From Spirirestis rafaelensis WJT71-NPBG6 (GTDB lineage: Bacteria; Cyanobacteriota; Cyanobacteriia; Cyanobacteriales; Nostocaceae), in NCBI GenBank assembly GCA_019359015.1, contig JAHHID010000012.1, positions 1-64,000 of the forward strand: a stretch of 64,000 bases of DNA, given 5' to 3'. The position numbers and the translations under genes were made by a program. Shown here piece by piece: positions 37,161 through 46,634 of the stretch. Within the stretch, counting starts at the first letter, position 1. Each line of letters opens with the position of its first letter. The notes under the pieces were generated by a model. That model saw nothing but the letters and a program-made list of their open reading frames with translations. It searched no databases and was not told the DNA's origin.

Positions 37161-38450
37161 TTAGGCTTCGTCTAGAGTACGAGGTTTTTTGCCGTCAAGC
37201 AAAGCACTAACAGTCATGTCTCCCATGACATTAATCGCAGTGCGGCAGCGATCCAAAAACCAGTCTACCGTAACTAACAAAGCTATATACTGAGTAGGCA
37301 AGCCAACGGAAGTAAACACCAAAGTCATCGTTACTAATCCCGCATTCGGAATACCTGCCGCGCCCACCGATGCAAAAATGGACGTGAGGATCACAATTAA
37401 CTGCTGCCCCAAATTCAAATGTTGCCCAATCACTTGGGAAATAAACAACGCAGACATCGCCTCATAAAGGGCAGTACCATCATTATTAAAGTTTGCCCCA
37501 ACCAGCGCTCCCAAAGAAGCAGAAGATTCCCGCAAGCCGATTTTTGTCTGTAAAACTTCAAACGTGATAGGCATTGCCACCGTTGAAGAAGAAGTGGAAA
37601 AAGCTGTCAAATAGGCATCAGCACCGCCAGCTAAGAACTTTAACGGGTTCACCCAAGAACCTAATTTGACTCTGGTGAGGTAGTAACAAGCTTGCAACAC
37701 TAGTGCCAGCAGCACTGCGACGATGAAGGCAAACAGAGATTTAAATGGCGAAAACCCTTGCAGAGCAACAGTTTTCGCCACAATTCCAAACACTGCCAAA
37801 GGTACTAAAGCAATCACCCAGTTGAGGATGCGAATCACTGCCTCGAACAAAGTTCCGACTAAATCCTCAATCGCTTGGTATCCTCTTTTGCCTTGGGCGA
37901 TTTGTTCTGATTTTAATGCCCGTAAAACGATGCCAAAGCTCAAAGCAATCACAATAAGTTGTATAACATTATTATCAACCAGCGGCTTGAGAATGGCTTC
38001 CGGTATAGCGTCTCTTAGTAGTCCCCAAGGGTCAAGACTTTGACTGGCTACTTGTGTATTTTCTGGAGCCGCTAAACGCCCCCAAGTACCGGGACGCAAG
38101 ACGTTTGCCACTAAAAGCCCAATCAATATTGCTACGGTTGTATTAGTTACAAGTAATACAGCTAACTTTCGTCCGGCTGTACCGGGAATATTCGTAGTCA
38201 TGAAGGTATGCAGCACTGCTACGAGAATCAGCGGTGTAGCTAAAGCGCGGAGTGCTTTCAGCACCAATTCAGCAGGAATTGCCAAGTTGTTAATCAAGTC
38301 TTTGTTGGCTGCGTTGGAGTTGCCTGCACCCAAAGCAATTCCTAGGCACACTGCTAGCACTAAGGCGATGATAATTTGCAATGTGAGAGGGATACGCTGC
38401 CACCAAGGGCGAGGTTTAGTGTCAGACTGAATGCTTTCTGTTTCGTTCAT
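37161..38450 (-). CDS. Dicarboxylate/amino acid:cation symporter (SDF/Glt family)
   Basis: 429 aa from ATG 38450; an in-frame ATG 19 codons upstream adds a non-conserved lead. It has eight hydrophobic helices and two re-entrant loops with the serine-rich AFSTSSSTVAMPITFE (HP1) and the NNDGTALYEA motif (helix 7), plus GIPNAGLVTMTLVF (HP2). The family imports glutamate, aspartate or C4-dicarboxylates with Na+ or H+. NNDGTA in place of NMDGT is a variant of the Na+/substrate motif; substrate uncertain. Single gene. Confidence 0.9.
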   Translation of the reverse strand: MNETESIQSDTKPRPWWQRIPLTLQIIIALVLAVCLGIALGAGNSNAANKDLINNLAIPAELVLKALRALATPLILVAVLHTFMTTNIPGTAGRKLAVLLVTNTTVAILIGLLVANVLRPGTWGRLAAPENTQVASQSLDPWGLLRDAIPEAILKPLVDNNVIQLIVIALSFGIVLRALKSEQIAQGKRGYQAIEDLVGTLFEAVIRILNWVIALVPLAVFGIVAKTVALQGFSPFKSLFAFIVAVLLALVLQACYYLTRVKLGSWVNPLKFLAGGADAYLTAFSTSSSTVAMPITFEVLQTKIGLRESSASLGALVGANFNNDGTALYEAMSALFISQVIGQHLNLGQQLIVILTSIFASVGAAGIPNAGLVTMTLVFTSVGLPTQYIALLVTVDWFLDRCRTAINVMGDMTVSALLDGKKPRTLDEA

Positions 38451-38813
38451 TGCGTTTGGGAAGACTGAGGCATTGCATATATTGAAACACGACTCAAGAG
38501 ATTTCACTTGAATACAATCTGTAGTTACTCCAAATACAACAGCATTGCTGCCAATTACATAAATTTATAAATAATTTTGGATAAATAATTACCATCATTT
38601 TTGCGTATTATCCGTAAACTGCGAGGAATTTTGCCTTACACCAAGCAGATGCGATCGCTTTTACTTAATTTTTACATAATCTTACTTAATTTTAAATTAA
38701 ATTATACTTAACCTGAGCTTTAACCGTGTCACAAAAGCATCTACCCAAATAAATTTACGGTATATTGTACTAATTGATACGGTAATCCCTTAAAAAAGGT
38801 GGTTATTGCAAGT
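38451..38813. other. Divergent intergenic region
   Basis: Apart from a possible short upstream lead of the symporter gene, no gene is seen. It is AT-rich with many TTTACATAATCTTACTTAATTT-like pieces. The plus-strand gene is preceded by AAAAAAGGTGG. Confidence 0.4.
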
Positions 38814-39329
38814 ATGATGACAAATTTGGAAATAAGTAAGCGTAAGCAAAAGCATTTAGAAGAGTGTTTAATTGAAGCAGGCTTGATAACGCCATCTCAA
38901 TTAGAAACGGCACTTAAAGAACAAAATTCGTCTGGCAGACATTTGAAAGAAATTATCACAAAACATGGCTGGATTCAACTGCAAACTATTGAGTATTTTC
39001 TGGAAAAAGTAGCCTCGCCAGAACAATCAGCACCTAATAAAAAACAGCTTGAACAAAACAACAATTCAATAGAACAAACGAGTCATACAGAACAGCTTTT
39101 ACCTAAGTTTGCGGTGAATGTCTCACCGAAAAGGACTTTGCAATTTCTGTTTGTAGTCATACTCGGTCTTTGTATCACCAGTCTCGCTGGACAGTTCTCT
39201 GTATATTTTCTGCCTCACTTTCGTGGTAGAGAAATTTTAGCAAGAATGTTCAATGTTGATTTTGAGCAAAATATTCCCTCAATATATTCTGCGGGTGCTT
39301 TACTATCGGGTGCGTCTTCATCGGGGTGA
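38814..39329 (+). CDS. Hypothetical protein with type II secretion ATPase N-domain-like motif and one membrane helix
   Basis: 171 aa from ATG 38814 or 38817. Residues 15-65 (CLIEAGLITPSQLETALKEQ, then LKEIITKHGWIQLQTIEYFL) resemble the MshEN/GspE N-terminal domain that in some proteins binds cyclic di-GMP. A polar linker is followed by one membrane helix (about 108-130) and a short tail. It may be a membrane-tethered c-di-GMP sensor, by inference from the motif. The window also encodes a diguanylate cyclase, but far away. Confidence 0.65.
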   Translation: MMTNLEISKRKQKHLEECLIEAGLITPSQLETALKEQNSSGRHLKEIITKHGWIQLQTIEYFLEKVASPEQSAPNKKQLEQNNNSIEQTSHTEQLLPKFAVNVSPKRTLQFLFVVILGLCITSLAGQFSVYFLPHFRGREILARMFNVDFEQNIPSIYSAGALLSGASSSG

Positions 39330-39597
39330 CTGATGTAAAGTTATCTGACTGCACTGCCGTTTTTTCCCTACTCCTTGTCCACAATAAAATAATAAGCGTG
39401 CATCTGCAATCGAGTGCAAGGTGGCTCGGGTGAGGACAAGTGCGATGTATAGCGACAAGCTGCTAGCCTGCGGCAACGCCAAGGGCGATCGCATCTACAC
39501 CTTAACATAAGCATATTTTCTTTGTAACTGTGTATGGAAGCTTCGCTACTGTAGTTTAATATAAAACGCTTATGTTGTTCGCTGGTGGGTAACGCAC

Positions 39598-42228
39598 ATG
39601 TCCTTTGTTCCTTTGCACATTCATAGTGATTACAGCTTGCTTGATGGCGCTAGTCAGTTACCGGAGTTGATCGATGAAGCGATCGCACTCGGTATGAAAG
39701 CGATCGCCTTAACCGATCATGGTGTGATGTATGGTGCGATCGAACTGATCAAAACCTGCCGCAGTAGAAATATTAAGCCAATTATTGGCAACGAAATGTA
39801 TATAATTAACGGCGATATCGAAAAACAAGAACGCCGTCCCCGTTATCATCAAGTCGTTTTAGCGAAAAATACAAAAGGTTACAAAAATTTAGTTAAATTA
39901 ACTACAATTTCTCATCTCAAAGGTGTGCAAGGTAAAGGTATTTTTTCTCGTCCTTGCATTAACAAAGACTTACTCAAAGAATATCATGAAGGCTTGATAG
40001 TTACTAGTGCTTGTTTGGGTGGAGAAATACCCCAAGCAATTCTCAGCAATCGACCCGATGCCGCACGTAAAGTCGCTCAATGGTATAAAGAAGTATTTGG
40101 CGATGATTTTTATTTAGAAATTCAAGACCACGGTTCCCAAGAAGACAGAATTGTTAATGTTGAAATTATCAAAATTGCCAAGGAACTAGGAATTAAATTT
40201 ATAGCTACCAACGATTCCCATTATATTTCATGTTTCGACGTAGAAGCCCACGACGCTTTGCTATGTATTCAAACTGGCAAGCTGATTAGTGAAGATAAAA
40301 GAATGCGTTATAGCGGTACAGAATATCTTAAATCTGCGGAAGAAATGAGTCAGCTATTTCGCGACCATTTATCAGATGATGTCATTGCCGAAGCTATAAC
40401 TACCACCGAAGAAATTGCAAATAAAGTCGAGCCTTACCAAATTATGGGCGAGCCTCGCATTCCCAATTATCCCATACCATCCGGTCACACTGCCGACACA
40501 TATGTTGAAGAAGTTGCTTGGCAAGGACTTTTAGAAAGGTTAAATCGCAAATCTATCAACGAAGTTGATACAGAATATAAAGAAAGATTAGAATATGAAC
40601 TAAAAATGCTGCAAAAGATGGGTTTTTCCACATACTTTTTAGTTGTGTGGGACTACATCAAATTTGCTATAGATAATAAAATTCCCGTCGGTCCTGGTCG
40701 AGGTTCAGCCGCAGGTTCTTTGGTTGCTTATGCAATGCGAATTACTAACATTGACCCCGTACATCACGGTTTATTATTTGAGCGATTTTTGAACCCAGAA
40801 CGCAAATCAATGCCGGATATTGATACAGATTTCTGCATTGAACAACGCGATAAAGTTATTGAATACGTAACCGATAAATATGGTACAGAAAGAGTAGCCC
40901 AAATTATCACCTTTAATCGATTAACTTCTAAAGCTGTGTTGAAAGATGTCGCCAGAGTGTTGAATATTCCTTATGGAGAATCAGACAAAATGGCGAAGTT
41001 AATTCCTGTGGTGCGGGGTAAACCAACTAAACTTAAGGTGATGATTTCTGATACAACCCCAGCACCAGAGTTTAAACAAAAATACGATGACGAACCACAC
41101 GTTCGCCATTGGGTTGACATGGCGATGCGAATTGAAGGAACTAACAAAACTTTTGGTGTTCATGCGGCTGGGGTGGTAATTTCTGCCGATCCTCTCGATG
41201 AAATTGTGCCGCTACAAAAGAATAATGACGGTTCTGTGATTACTCAGTACTTCATGGAAGATTTGGAATCTATGGGTTTGTTAAAAATGGATTTCTTAGG
41301 TTTGCGAAACCTGACACTAATCGAGAAAACCGTTGATTTAATTAAGCAAACTCGTGGATATGATATTGATCCAGATGAAATCACTCGTCAAGAAAGAAAA
41401 GCTCAAAAGATATTAGCAAAAGGTGAACATAGTGTCTTACCAAATGAAGTACAAAAGGCTTATGACCTTTTAGAAGCAGGGGAATTAGAAGGTATTTTTC
41501 AATTAGAATCTTCCGGAATGCGTCAGATAGTGCGCGATTTGAAGCCTTCAAATATAGAAGATATTTCTTCTATTTTGGCGCTTTATCGACCGGGACCATT
41601 AGACGCGGGGTTAATTCCTGATTTTATCAACCGCAAGCACGGACGAGAGGAAATTAAATACGGTCACTCTATTTTAGAACCCATATTGAATGAAACCTAT
41701 GGGATTATGGTTTATCAAGAGCAAATCATGAAAATTGCTCAAGATATGGGTGGGTATACTTTAGGACAAGCTGATTTAATGCGCCGTGCAATGGGTAAAA
41801 AGAAAGTTGCGGAAATGGAAAAGCAACGAGAAAAATTCATTGATGGGTCGGCAAAAAATGGAGTTAGTAAACAAGTCGCTGAAAAATTATTCAACGACAT
41901 GTTGAAGTTTGCAGAATATTGCTTAAGCTATGAGACAAAAGTATTGACGGTAGAATATGGCTTTTTACCTATTGGGGAAATTGTAGAAAAAGCCATTCAA
42001 TGCAGTGTATATAGTGTTGATAGTTATGGCAATATTTACACTCAAGTAATTGCCCAATGGCATAATCGCGGTCAACAAGAAGTTTTTGAATATTGTTTGG
42101 AAGATGGTTCAATTATTCAAGCAACAAAAGATCATAAATTTATGACTGTTGATGGGCAAATGTTGCCGATTGATGAAATATTTGAACGCGGATTGGATTT
42201 GATGCAAGTTCAGGGTTTGCCAGAATAA
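39598..42228 (+). CDS. dnaE: DNA polymerase III alpha subunit, N-terminal half with split intein
   Basis: 876 aa. Residues 1-774 are the N-extein: PHP domain ([24 protein letters not shown]) and most of the C-family polymerase core ([21 protein letters not shown] active-site acids). Residues 775-876 (41920-42225) are the N-terminal half of the DnaE split intein, starting [14 protein letters not shown] and ending [16 protein letters not shown]. Its partner, encoded elsewhere with the remaining polymerase, completes protein trans-splicing to give full DnaE. The split gene is characteristic of many cyanobacteria. Start ATG 39598. Confidence 0.97.
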   Translation: MSFVPLHIHSDYSLLDGASQLPELIDEAIALGMKAIALTDHGVMYGAIELIKTCRSRNIKPIIGNEMYIINGDIEKQERRPRYHQVVLAKNTKGYKNLVKLTTISHLKGVQGKGIFSRPCINKDLLKEYHEGLIVTSACLGGEIPQAILSNRPDAARKVAQWYKEVFGDDFYLEIQDHGSQEDRIVNVEIIKIAKELGIKFIATNDSHYISCFDVEAHDALLCIQTGKLISEDKRMRYSGTEYLKSAEEMSQLFRDHLSDDVIAEAITTTEEIANKVEPYQIMGEPRIPNYPIPSGHTADTYVEEVAWQGLLERLNRKSINEVDTEYKERLEYELKMLQKMGFSTYFLVVWDYIKFAIDNKIPVGPGRGSAAGSLVAYAMRITNIDPVHHGLLFERFLNPERKSMPDIDTDFCIEQRDKVIEYVTDKYGTERVAQIITFNRLTSKAVLKDVARVLNIPYGESDKMAKLIPVVRGKPTKLKVMISDTTPAPEFKQKYDDEPHVRHWVDMAMRIEGTNKTFGVHAAGVVISADPLDEIVPLQKNNDGSVITQYFMEDLESMGLLKMDFLGLRNLTLIEKTVDLIKQTRGYDIDPDEITRQERKAQKILAKGEHSVLPNEVQKAYDLLEAGELEGIFQLESSGMRQIVRDLKPSNIEDISSILALYRPGPLDAGLIPDFINRKHGREEIKYGHSILEPILNETYGIMVYQEQIMKIAQDMGGYTLGQADLMRRAMGKKKVAEMEKQREKFIDGSAKNGVSKQVAEKLFNDMLKFAEYCLSYETKVLTVEYGFLPIGEIVEKAIQCSVYSVDSYGNIYTQVIAQWHNRGQQEVFEYCLEDGSIIQATKDHKFMTVDGQMLPIDEIFERGLDLMQVQGLPE
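41920..42225 (+). other. Split intein N-fragment (IntN) coding region
   Basis: 102 codons, the same length as the well-known Nostoc DnaE IntN. The first residue is Cys1 (TGC 41920-41922) after extein residue Tyr. Block B is ATKDHKFMT with its His. The fragment ends at the stop codon, as expected for a naturally split intein. Confidence 0.95.
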
Positions 42229-42252
42229 AAAGTTAGCGATCGCACCGTAACT

Positions 42253-42275
42253 TTTGGCGGGGAATCCCCGCCAAA
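42253..42275. terminator. Shared terminator between convergent dnaE and dsbA-like genes
   Basis: TTTGGCGGGG (42253-42262) pairs perfectly with CCCCGCCAAA (42266-42275), a 3-base loop. It sits between two convergent stop codons. Confidence 0.7.
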
Positions 42276-42283
42276 GAAGATAA

Positions 42284-43054
42284 TTACTGAGTAGCACGAG
42301 CCAAGACTTTTTCCATCTCTGATAGCTGCACTGCACCAGAGAAACTTTCACCATTCATTATAAAGAAAGGTGTGCCAGTCAGCCCCAATTTTTGACCTAG
42401 CTGCATATCTTGAATAATTGCATTATCAGCAACAGTGCGATCGCTTTTAAACTTGTCTAAATCTAAGTTGAGATTTGTGGCAATATCTACATACAAAGCC
42501 TCACCAAGTTCTTTTTGCTGAGAAAATAGCGCATCACTATATTCCCAGAATTTGCCCTGTTGATTTGCTGCCCAAGCAGCTTTTGCGGCTGGTATTGCTT
42601 GAGGATGAACTGGTGTCAGAGGGAAATGCTTGTAAACTAATGTCACTTCATCTTGATGCTTTGCCATAAACTCTTTCAGAGTTTTGTTAGCCTCAGCACA
42701 ATAGGGACACTCAAAGTCAGAAAACTCCATCAAGACAATCTTTGAATTAGCCGAACCAGTAACAGGAGAATCACCAATCACCGATTGGGGATTGATTTGT
42801 AAATCTTGCAAAAATGCCTGCCGTGATTGTTGTAGTTGCTGTTGTTGTTGCTGCTGGTATGCTACGACAGATTCTATAAGTACCTCTGGATGTTCGCGGA
42901 TGATTTGCAGAACTTGCTGTTCTAGTTTAGGACTGATGCGGTTGGCTGCTTGTGCCGGAAGTGACCAGCCTAAAATCAAACATAGCAAGCTTAGTATTGC
43001 TACCTTACGTAAACTCCTAAGTAACTGTGTATACCTAAAGCTAAATACACGCAT
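42284..43054 (-). CDS. DsbA-like thioredoxin-fold protein
   Basis: 256 aa from ATG 43054 (a start at 43114 adds a second hydrophobic stretch and is less likely). The signal peptide ends at LPAQAA (about 36). A Gln-rich helix (QQQQQQQLQQ, about 65-75) is followed by the thioredoxin domain with active site CPYC in EFSDFECPYCAEA and the cis-Pro segment GTPFFI. It probably oxidises or shuffles disulfides in the periplasm or thylakoid lumen. Related to the DsbA/ScsC/BdbD group (Thioredoxin_4). Confidence 0.9.
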   Translation of the reverse strand: MRVFSFRYTQLLRSLRKVAILSLLCLILGWSLPAQAANRISPKLEQQVLQIIREHPEVLIESVVAYQQQQQQQLQQSRQAFLQDLQINPQSVIGDSPVTGSANSKIVLMEFSDFECPYCAEANKTLKEFMAKHQDEVTLVYKHFPLTPVHPQAIPAAKAAWAANQQGKFWEYSDALFSQQKELGEALYVDIATNLNLDLDKFKSDRTVADNAIIQDMQLGQKLGLTGTPFFIMNGESFSGAVQLSEMEKVLARATQ

Positions 43055-43328
43055 GAGCGACAGTGCCTTCAGAGTAAAAAGAAACATTAACAAAGATAAC
43101 ATCAAGAAGGTCACACTTAAGATTACACGCTAACACCGCCATAAAAAGGTATATAAAGGTAAGAGGCGATAAGTCCTATTGACTCTTACGCTCACTGTGG
43201 TCTATTCATATCAAAACCGCTGTAAGCACTGGAACAATGATATCCGCAACACCTTATAGGTTACTTGCCAGTCCGCAAAGGTAAAATGAAAGTTTGAAGC
43301 TATAATTACACGATTTAGGTCTTTCAGT

Positions 43329-43475
43329 ATGAATAAAAAATGGGCGGTCAAGCGAATCACCATAAACTTGACATCAAATGAAGCCAAGAACCTTGAAAAG
43401 TATTGTGAACACACAGGCAGACCAGCAACGGATGTGATTCGAGAACTCATTCGAGCATTGCCAGTAACCAAGTGA
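43329..43475 (+). CDS. Ribbon-helix-helix (CopG-like) small protein, copy 1
   Basis: 48 aa. VKRITINLTSNEAKNLEKYC is a ribbon-helix-helix strand plus helix 1, and TGRPATDVIRELIRAL is helix 2. Such proteins bind DNA as dimers, often as antitoxins or plasmid-type regulators. No toxin gene is adjacent. The protein closely matches the minus-strand gene at 43907, so the two are paralogues flanking a 430-base gene-free stretch. The frame is shorter than usual gene-calling limits but the homology between copies supports it. Confidence 0.75.
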   Translation: MNKKWAVKRITINLTSNEAKNLEKYCEHTGRPATDVIRELIRALPVTK

Positions 43476-43906
43476 GAATAGATTTGCTTTCCCATTTAAG
43501 GTTGATTCATTCTCAAGCTATAACCATTACAACGCCGGTTTATTTGGAGGTGTGAAATTAACAGGTCTTAGCAACTTTTGGTGATAATTCAGAGGGACGT
43601 AACAATTGAGCGATCGCTTGCTACGCCGGGTTTCTTACAATAGCATCACGCCGAAAAAAAGATGACGTAATAACGATTATTGGGTTGGACAACTTCTTCT
43701 GTCGTCACTTTCGCTAATACAATAATCTGTAACTATTGTTTTTAAATGTTTTCGCAACAATAGTTAGTATTGAAATGACAAATATCTAGTCGTGATTGTC
43801 TAATCTATGATTATCGCTTTTTAATGACTCTTGTCCAAATGTGTAACAGCTTTCACTTTAGCTATGAGCCTTCTAGACTCTGAGTTTTCACGCTTGGCGT
43901 GAAAAC
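43476..43906. other. Gene-free stretch between the two RHH copies
   Basis: No gene is seen. It ends with a perfect 14-base-pair palindrome (43880-43910). Confidence 0.45.
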
Positions 43907-43910
43907 TCAG
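43880..43910. repeat. Perfect 14-bp palindrome over an RHH stop codon
   Basis: CTGAGTTTTCACGC (43880-43893) pairs with GCGTGAAAACTCAG (43897-43910), with a 3-base loop. The stop codon of the minus-strand RHH gene (43907-43909) is inside the right arm. No T-run follows on the minus strand, so it may be an operator, an mRNA-stabilising hairpin or a terminator. Confidence 0.7.
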
Positions 43911-44092
43911 GTCACGGGCAATGCTTCAATGAGCTCCCGAATCAGATCTGTTGCTGCTTTCCCTGTCTGTTCACAATATTTTTCAAGGTTCTTGGCTTCA
44001 TCAGATGTCAGGTTTAAGGTAATTCGCTTGAGAACCCTTTTTTTATTGGAGGTTGCAAAAGTGGAAAATCTATGGGCGGCGGTTTTGTTCAT
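43907..44092 (-). CDS. Ribbon-helix-helix (CopG-like) small protein, copy 2
   Basis: 61 aa from ATG 44092 (a TTG at 44140 would add 16 residues). It has a short Lys/Arg lead, then LKRITLNLTSDEAKNLEKYC and TGKAATDLIRELIEAL, the same two RHH segments as copy 1 with most positions identical. Probable DNA-binding dimer. It is oriented opposite to copy 1 and ends in a palindrome. Confidence 0.75.
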   Translation of the reverse strand: MNKTAAHRFSTFATSNKKRVLKRITLNLTSDEAKNLEKYCEQTGKAATDLIRELIEALPVT

Positions 44093-44432
44093 TGATTGAT
44101 AGGCTACATATTTGCAAACTTTCTTAATTAAGATTGCCAATTCATAACCATCTTTACCAGTGAAAATCGAGATTTTGAGATTGAACTTAAGTTTTACCCC
44201 TGAGGATATTACTGAAAGGGTTAAATATTAAATAACTAAGACCACACGTAAGCAATCTGCCATTACCCAAATACAACAAGTTTTCGGCTCGATAGCTTAT
44301 GTCAGCAATGCCCCACACACCAGATTGTCTGTTGAGCAACGGGTCTTTTGAATTGAAGGCAATCACTTGTCGTGGAAAAAACCTGTAAAAGACGAGCAAA
44401 CCTTTTTGCTTAGGGAGAACCATAAAAATAAA

Positions 44433-44776
44433 TCACGACTTTGTCACACCTAGATCCGCACTTGCAAACGAAAAAATTGAAAACCAGGCGGTCGATTTAT
44501 TTACGCTTAATTGCTTCGGGTCTTTCGGATTGACATTGAGCGAGTAACGACTTTTGTGCGGCTTAAAGTCGGCTTCTTTTAAAAAAACGTTGTACGCAAC
44601 GTTGGGAAATTTCCTTGATAATTCCTGGTTGGATCGCTTATTATCGAATTTCTCGCCCACTCCAGTGACTTATAGGACGATAGTAATGCTTGTGGGTCGA
44701 AAGAAGCGATCGCGATCATTTGAGTCACTTGCAAGGTTGTGAACTTTACTCGCGCTTTTGCACGGAGTTCATCCAT
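44433..44776 (-). pseudogene. Decayed IS630-family transposase, N-terminal part
   Basis: From ATG 44776 the frame reads MDELRAKARVKFTTLQVTQM. Pieces of the HTH region appear in different frames: GIIKEISQRCVQRFF, then after a shift at a T-run near 44575 LKEADFKPHKSRYSLN and NPKDPKQLSVN. The order ISxRxVQRFLKEADxKPHxSRYWLN is characteristic of IS630-type transposases. At least two frameshifts are needed and the DDE catalytic part is missing, so it is a dead fragment. Confidence 0.65.
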
Positions 44777-44857
44777 GAATATAAATTTTTGTATTGGTGA
44801 GTTTAGCATGTGGGATAAGATCACACCACAGAGGTAATCACTCGTAAAATAGTTTAT

Positions 44858-46615
44858 ATGAATCCTAAATTTAAGGATATAAAAGCGAATACCACTGAAC
44901 AATCAGGCTTACCTGAACAGCCATTTGATAGCAAGCCATCTGTAAGTTTTTCCGTAGCAGAGGCGGTCGTTAAAATCCTGGAAGATATGGGAGTGCAATA
45001 TGCGTTTGGTGTTTCCGGAGGCGCGATCGCCCCGATGTGGGCTGCATTGCACCAAAGCTCCATCCAAGTGCTGCACTTTCGTCATGAAGCAGGAGCGGCT
45101 TTTGCAGCCACAGAGGCGTATTTTGCTAGCGATCGCCCGGTTGTAGTGTTCGCCACCACAGGTCCAGGAATCACCAACGTTTTGACAGGGCTATTCGCTG
45201 CCCGTTGGGAGGGCGCAAAGGTGATTCTTGTCTCAGCTTCAACCTCGACACCGCAGCGTGGTCGGTGGGCTTGCCAGGAAACCAGCACATACACCATGCC
45301 CAGTGCAGGTATTTTTACCTCGGGACCGATATTCCATTATGCGACTACCTTAGAATGCAGTGATGAACTCCCAGAGATTTCTCGAAGGCTCGCCCTCGGA
45401 CTAGGACAACCAGGAGGATTCGTAGCCCATATAAGTATTCCTACAAACATCCAGACTAGTTCAGCGGAGACATCGTTGCCACGAGTAACTCTTCAAAATG
45501 CTGTGGCAACCGCAAGTGAAGAAACAATCGCAGAATGTGTCCGGTTGTTATGTGAGGGTCCGTTTGCCATATGGGTTGGCTTTGGGGCACGGGGCGCTGC
45601 GGCGGAGATTCGCCAGCTTGCTGAGAGGACAGGGGCAGCGGTGATGTGTTCACCACGTGGTAAAGGAATTTTTCCTGAGGATCATCCTCAGTTTGTAGGT
45701 GTCACTGGCTTTGGTGGGCATGAGTCGGTTTTGGAGTATATGCAGGAGCAGTGTCCTTGTCGCATACTGGTACTCGGAACGCGCCTTGGTGAACTGACCT
45801 CATTCTGGAACCCTGCGATGATACCTAGGCGAGGCTTTTTGCATGTTGATATAGACACGGAAGTGCCAGGAACCGCATATCCATCCGTTAAGACGTTTGC
45901 CGTCTACTCCGACGTGAGAGTTTTTGTCAAGGCGCTACTGAGATACTTTTCAAAGCGTCTTAGTCTGTCAAAAGATTTCTCACTGCCGAGACCAGCATAT
46001 GACATCATCAATCCGCGCACAGGCGGTCAGGTGCAACCAGATGTGCTTATGAATGTGATTCAGCGGGTAATTGTTGAGGGAAGTGATGCATTGGTCATGG
46101 CTGAGGGGGGAAACTCATTTGCTTGGGCAATTCACTTACTGCGATTTGTAAAACCCGGACGTTTTCGTGCCAGCACTGGGTTCTCAGCTATGGGTCATAC
46201 TGTAACCGGTGTTGTAGGTGCTGCACTAGGACGCAAAGGTAAAGCCGTCGCCATCGTTGGAGATGGTTCCATGCTCATGCTTAATGAAGTAAACACTGCG
46301 GTAAAATACCAAGCTCCCGCAGTTTGGATTGTACTTAATGACGGGCGCTATAATATGTGCGAACAGGGAATGGGATATCTGGGCTTCAAAGGTGTAGATG
46401 CAACGATTCCCCAAGCAGATTTTGTCAAGATTGCCCAAGGAATGGGAGCTGATGGTATCCGTGTTGAAAGGGAAGACGACATCCAAACCGCGCTAGAGAA
46501 AGCTATGGTATCGACTGTTGCGTTTGTTGTTGATGTAATCATAGATCACACCCAAATAGCACCCGCTCAAAGTCGCAATCAAAGCCTAATTTCACAGGGC
46601 GCTACCAACTATTAA
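44858..46615 (+). CDS. ThDP-dependent enzyme, acetolactate-synthase-like (putative acyloin synthase)
   Basis: 585 aa. The three ThDP-enzyme domains are present: Pyr domain (about 28-195) with the activating Glu77 in FRHEAGAAFAA, a central domain (about 220-360), and the PP domain with the ThDP/Mg2+ motif GDGSM followed about 25 residues later by LND. It therefore should decarboxylate a 2-oxo acid and couple the product to a second carbonyl, or simply decarboxylate. It is not obviously ilvB. A KAS III-like gene follows 19 bases later on the same strand, so the two are an operon; ThDP enzyme plus ketosynthase pairs make acyloin-type metabolites in some other bacteria. The substrate is unknown. 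Confidence 0.88.
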   Translation: MNPKFKDIKANTTEQSGLPEQPFDSKPSVSFSVAEAVVKILEDMGVQYAFGVSGGAIAPMWAALHQSSIQVLHFRHEAGAAFAATEAYFASDRPVVVFATTGPGITNVLTGLFAARWEGAKVILVSASTSTPQRGRWACQETSTYTMPSAGIFTSGPIFHYATTLECSDELPEISRRLALGLGQPGGFVAHISIPTNIQTSSAETSLPRVTLQNAVATASEETIAECVRLLCEGPFAIWVGFGARGAAAEIRQLAERTGAAVMCSPRGKGIFPEDHPQFVGVTGFGGHESVLEYMQEQCPCRILVLGTRLGELTSFWNPAMIPRRGFLHVDIDTEVPGTAYPSVKTFAVYSDVRVFVKALLRYFSKRLSLSKDFSLPRPAYDIINPRTGGQVQPDVLMNVIQRVIVEGSDALVMAEGGNSFAWAIHLLRFVKPGRFRASTGFSAMGHTVTGVVGAALGRKGKAVAIVGDGSMLMLNEVNTAVKYQAPAVWIVLNDGRYNMCEQGMGYLGFKGVDATIPQADFVKIAQGMGADGIRVEREDDIQTALEKAMVSTVAFVVDVIIDHTQIAPAQSRNQSLISQGATNY

Positions 46616-46634
46616 GATAAAAGAAAATTTTTAT

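Noticed and set aside
43211-43495. 94-codon minus-strand frame
   Set aside because: It is the antisense of the short plus-strand RHH gene at 43329-43475, whose translation matches a paralogue.
44187-44423. 78-codon minus-strand frame
   Set aside because: No protein-like conservation recognised; lies in decayed mobile-element surroundings.
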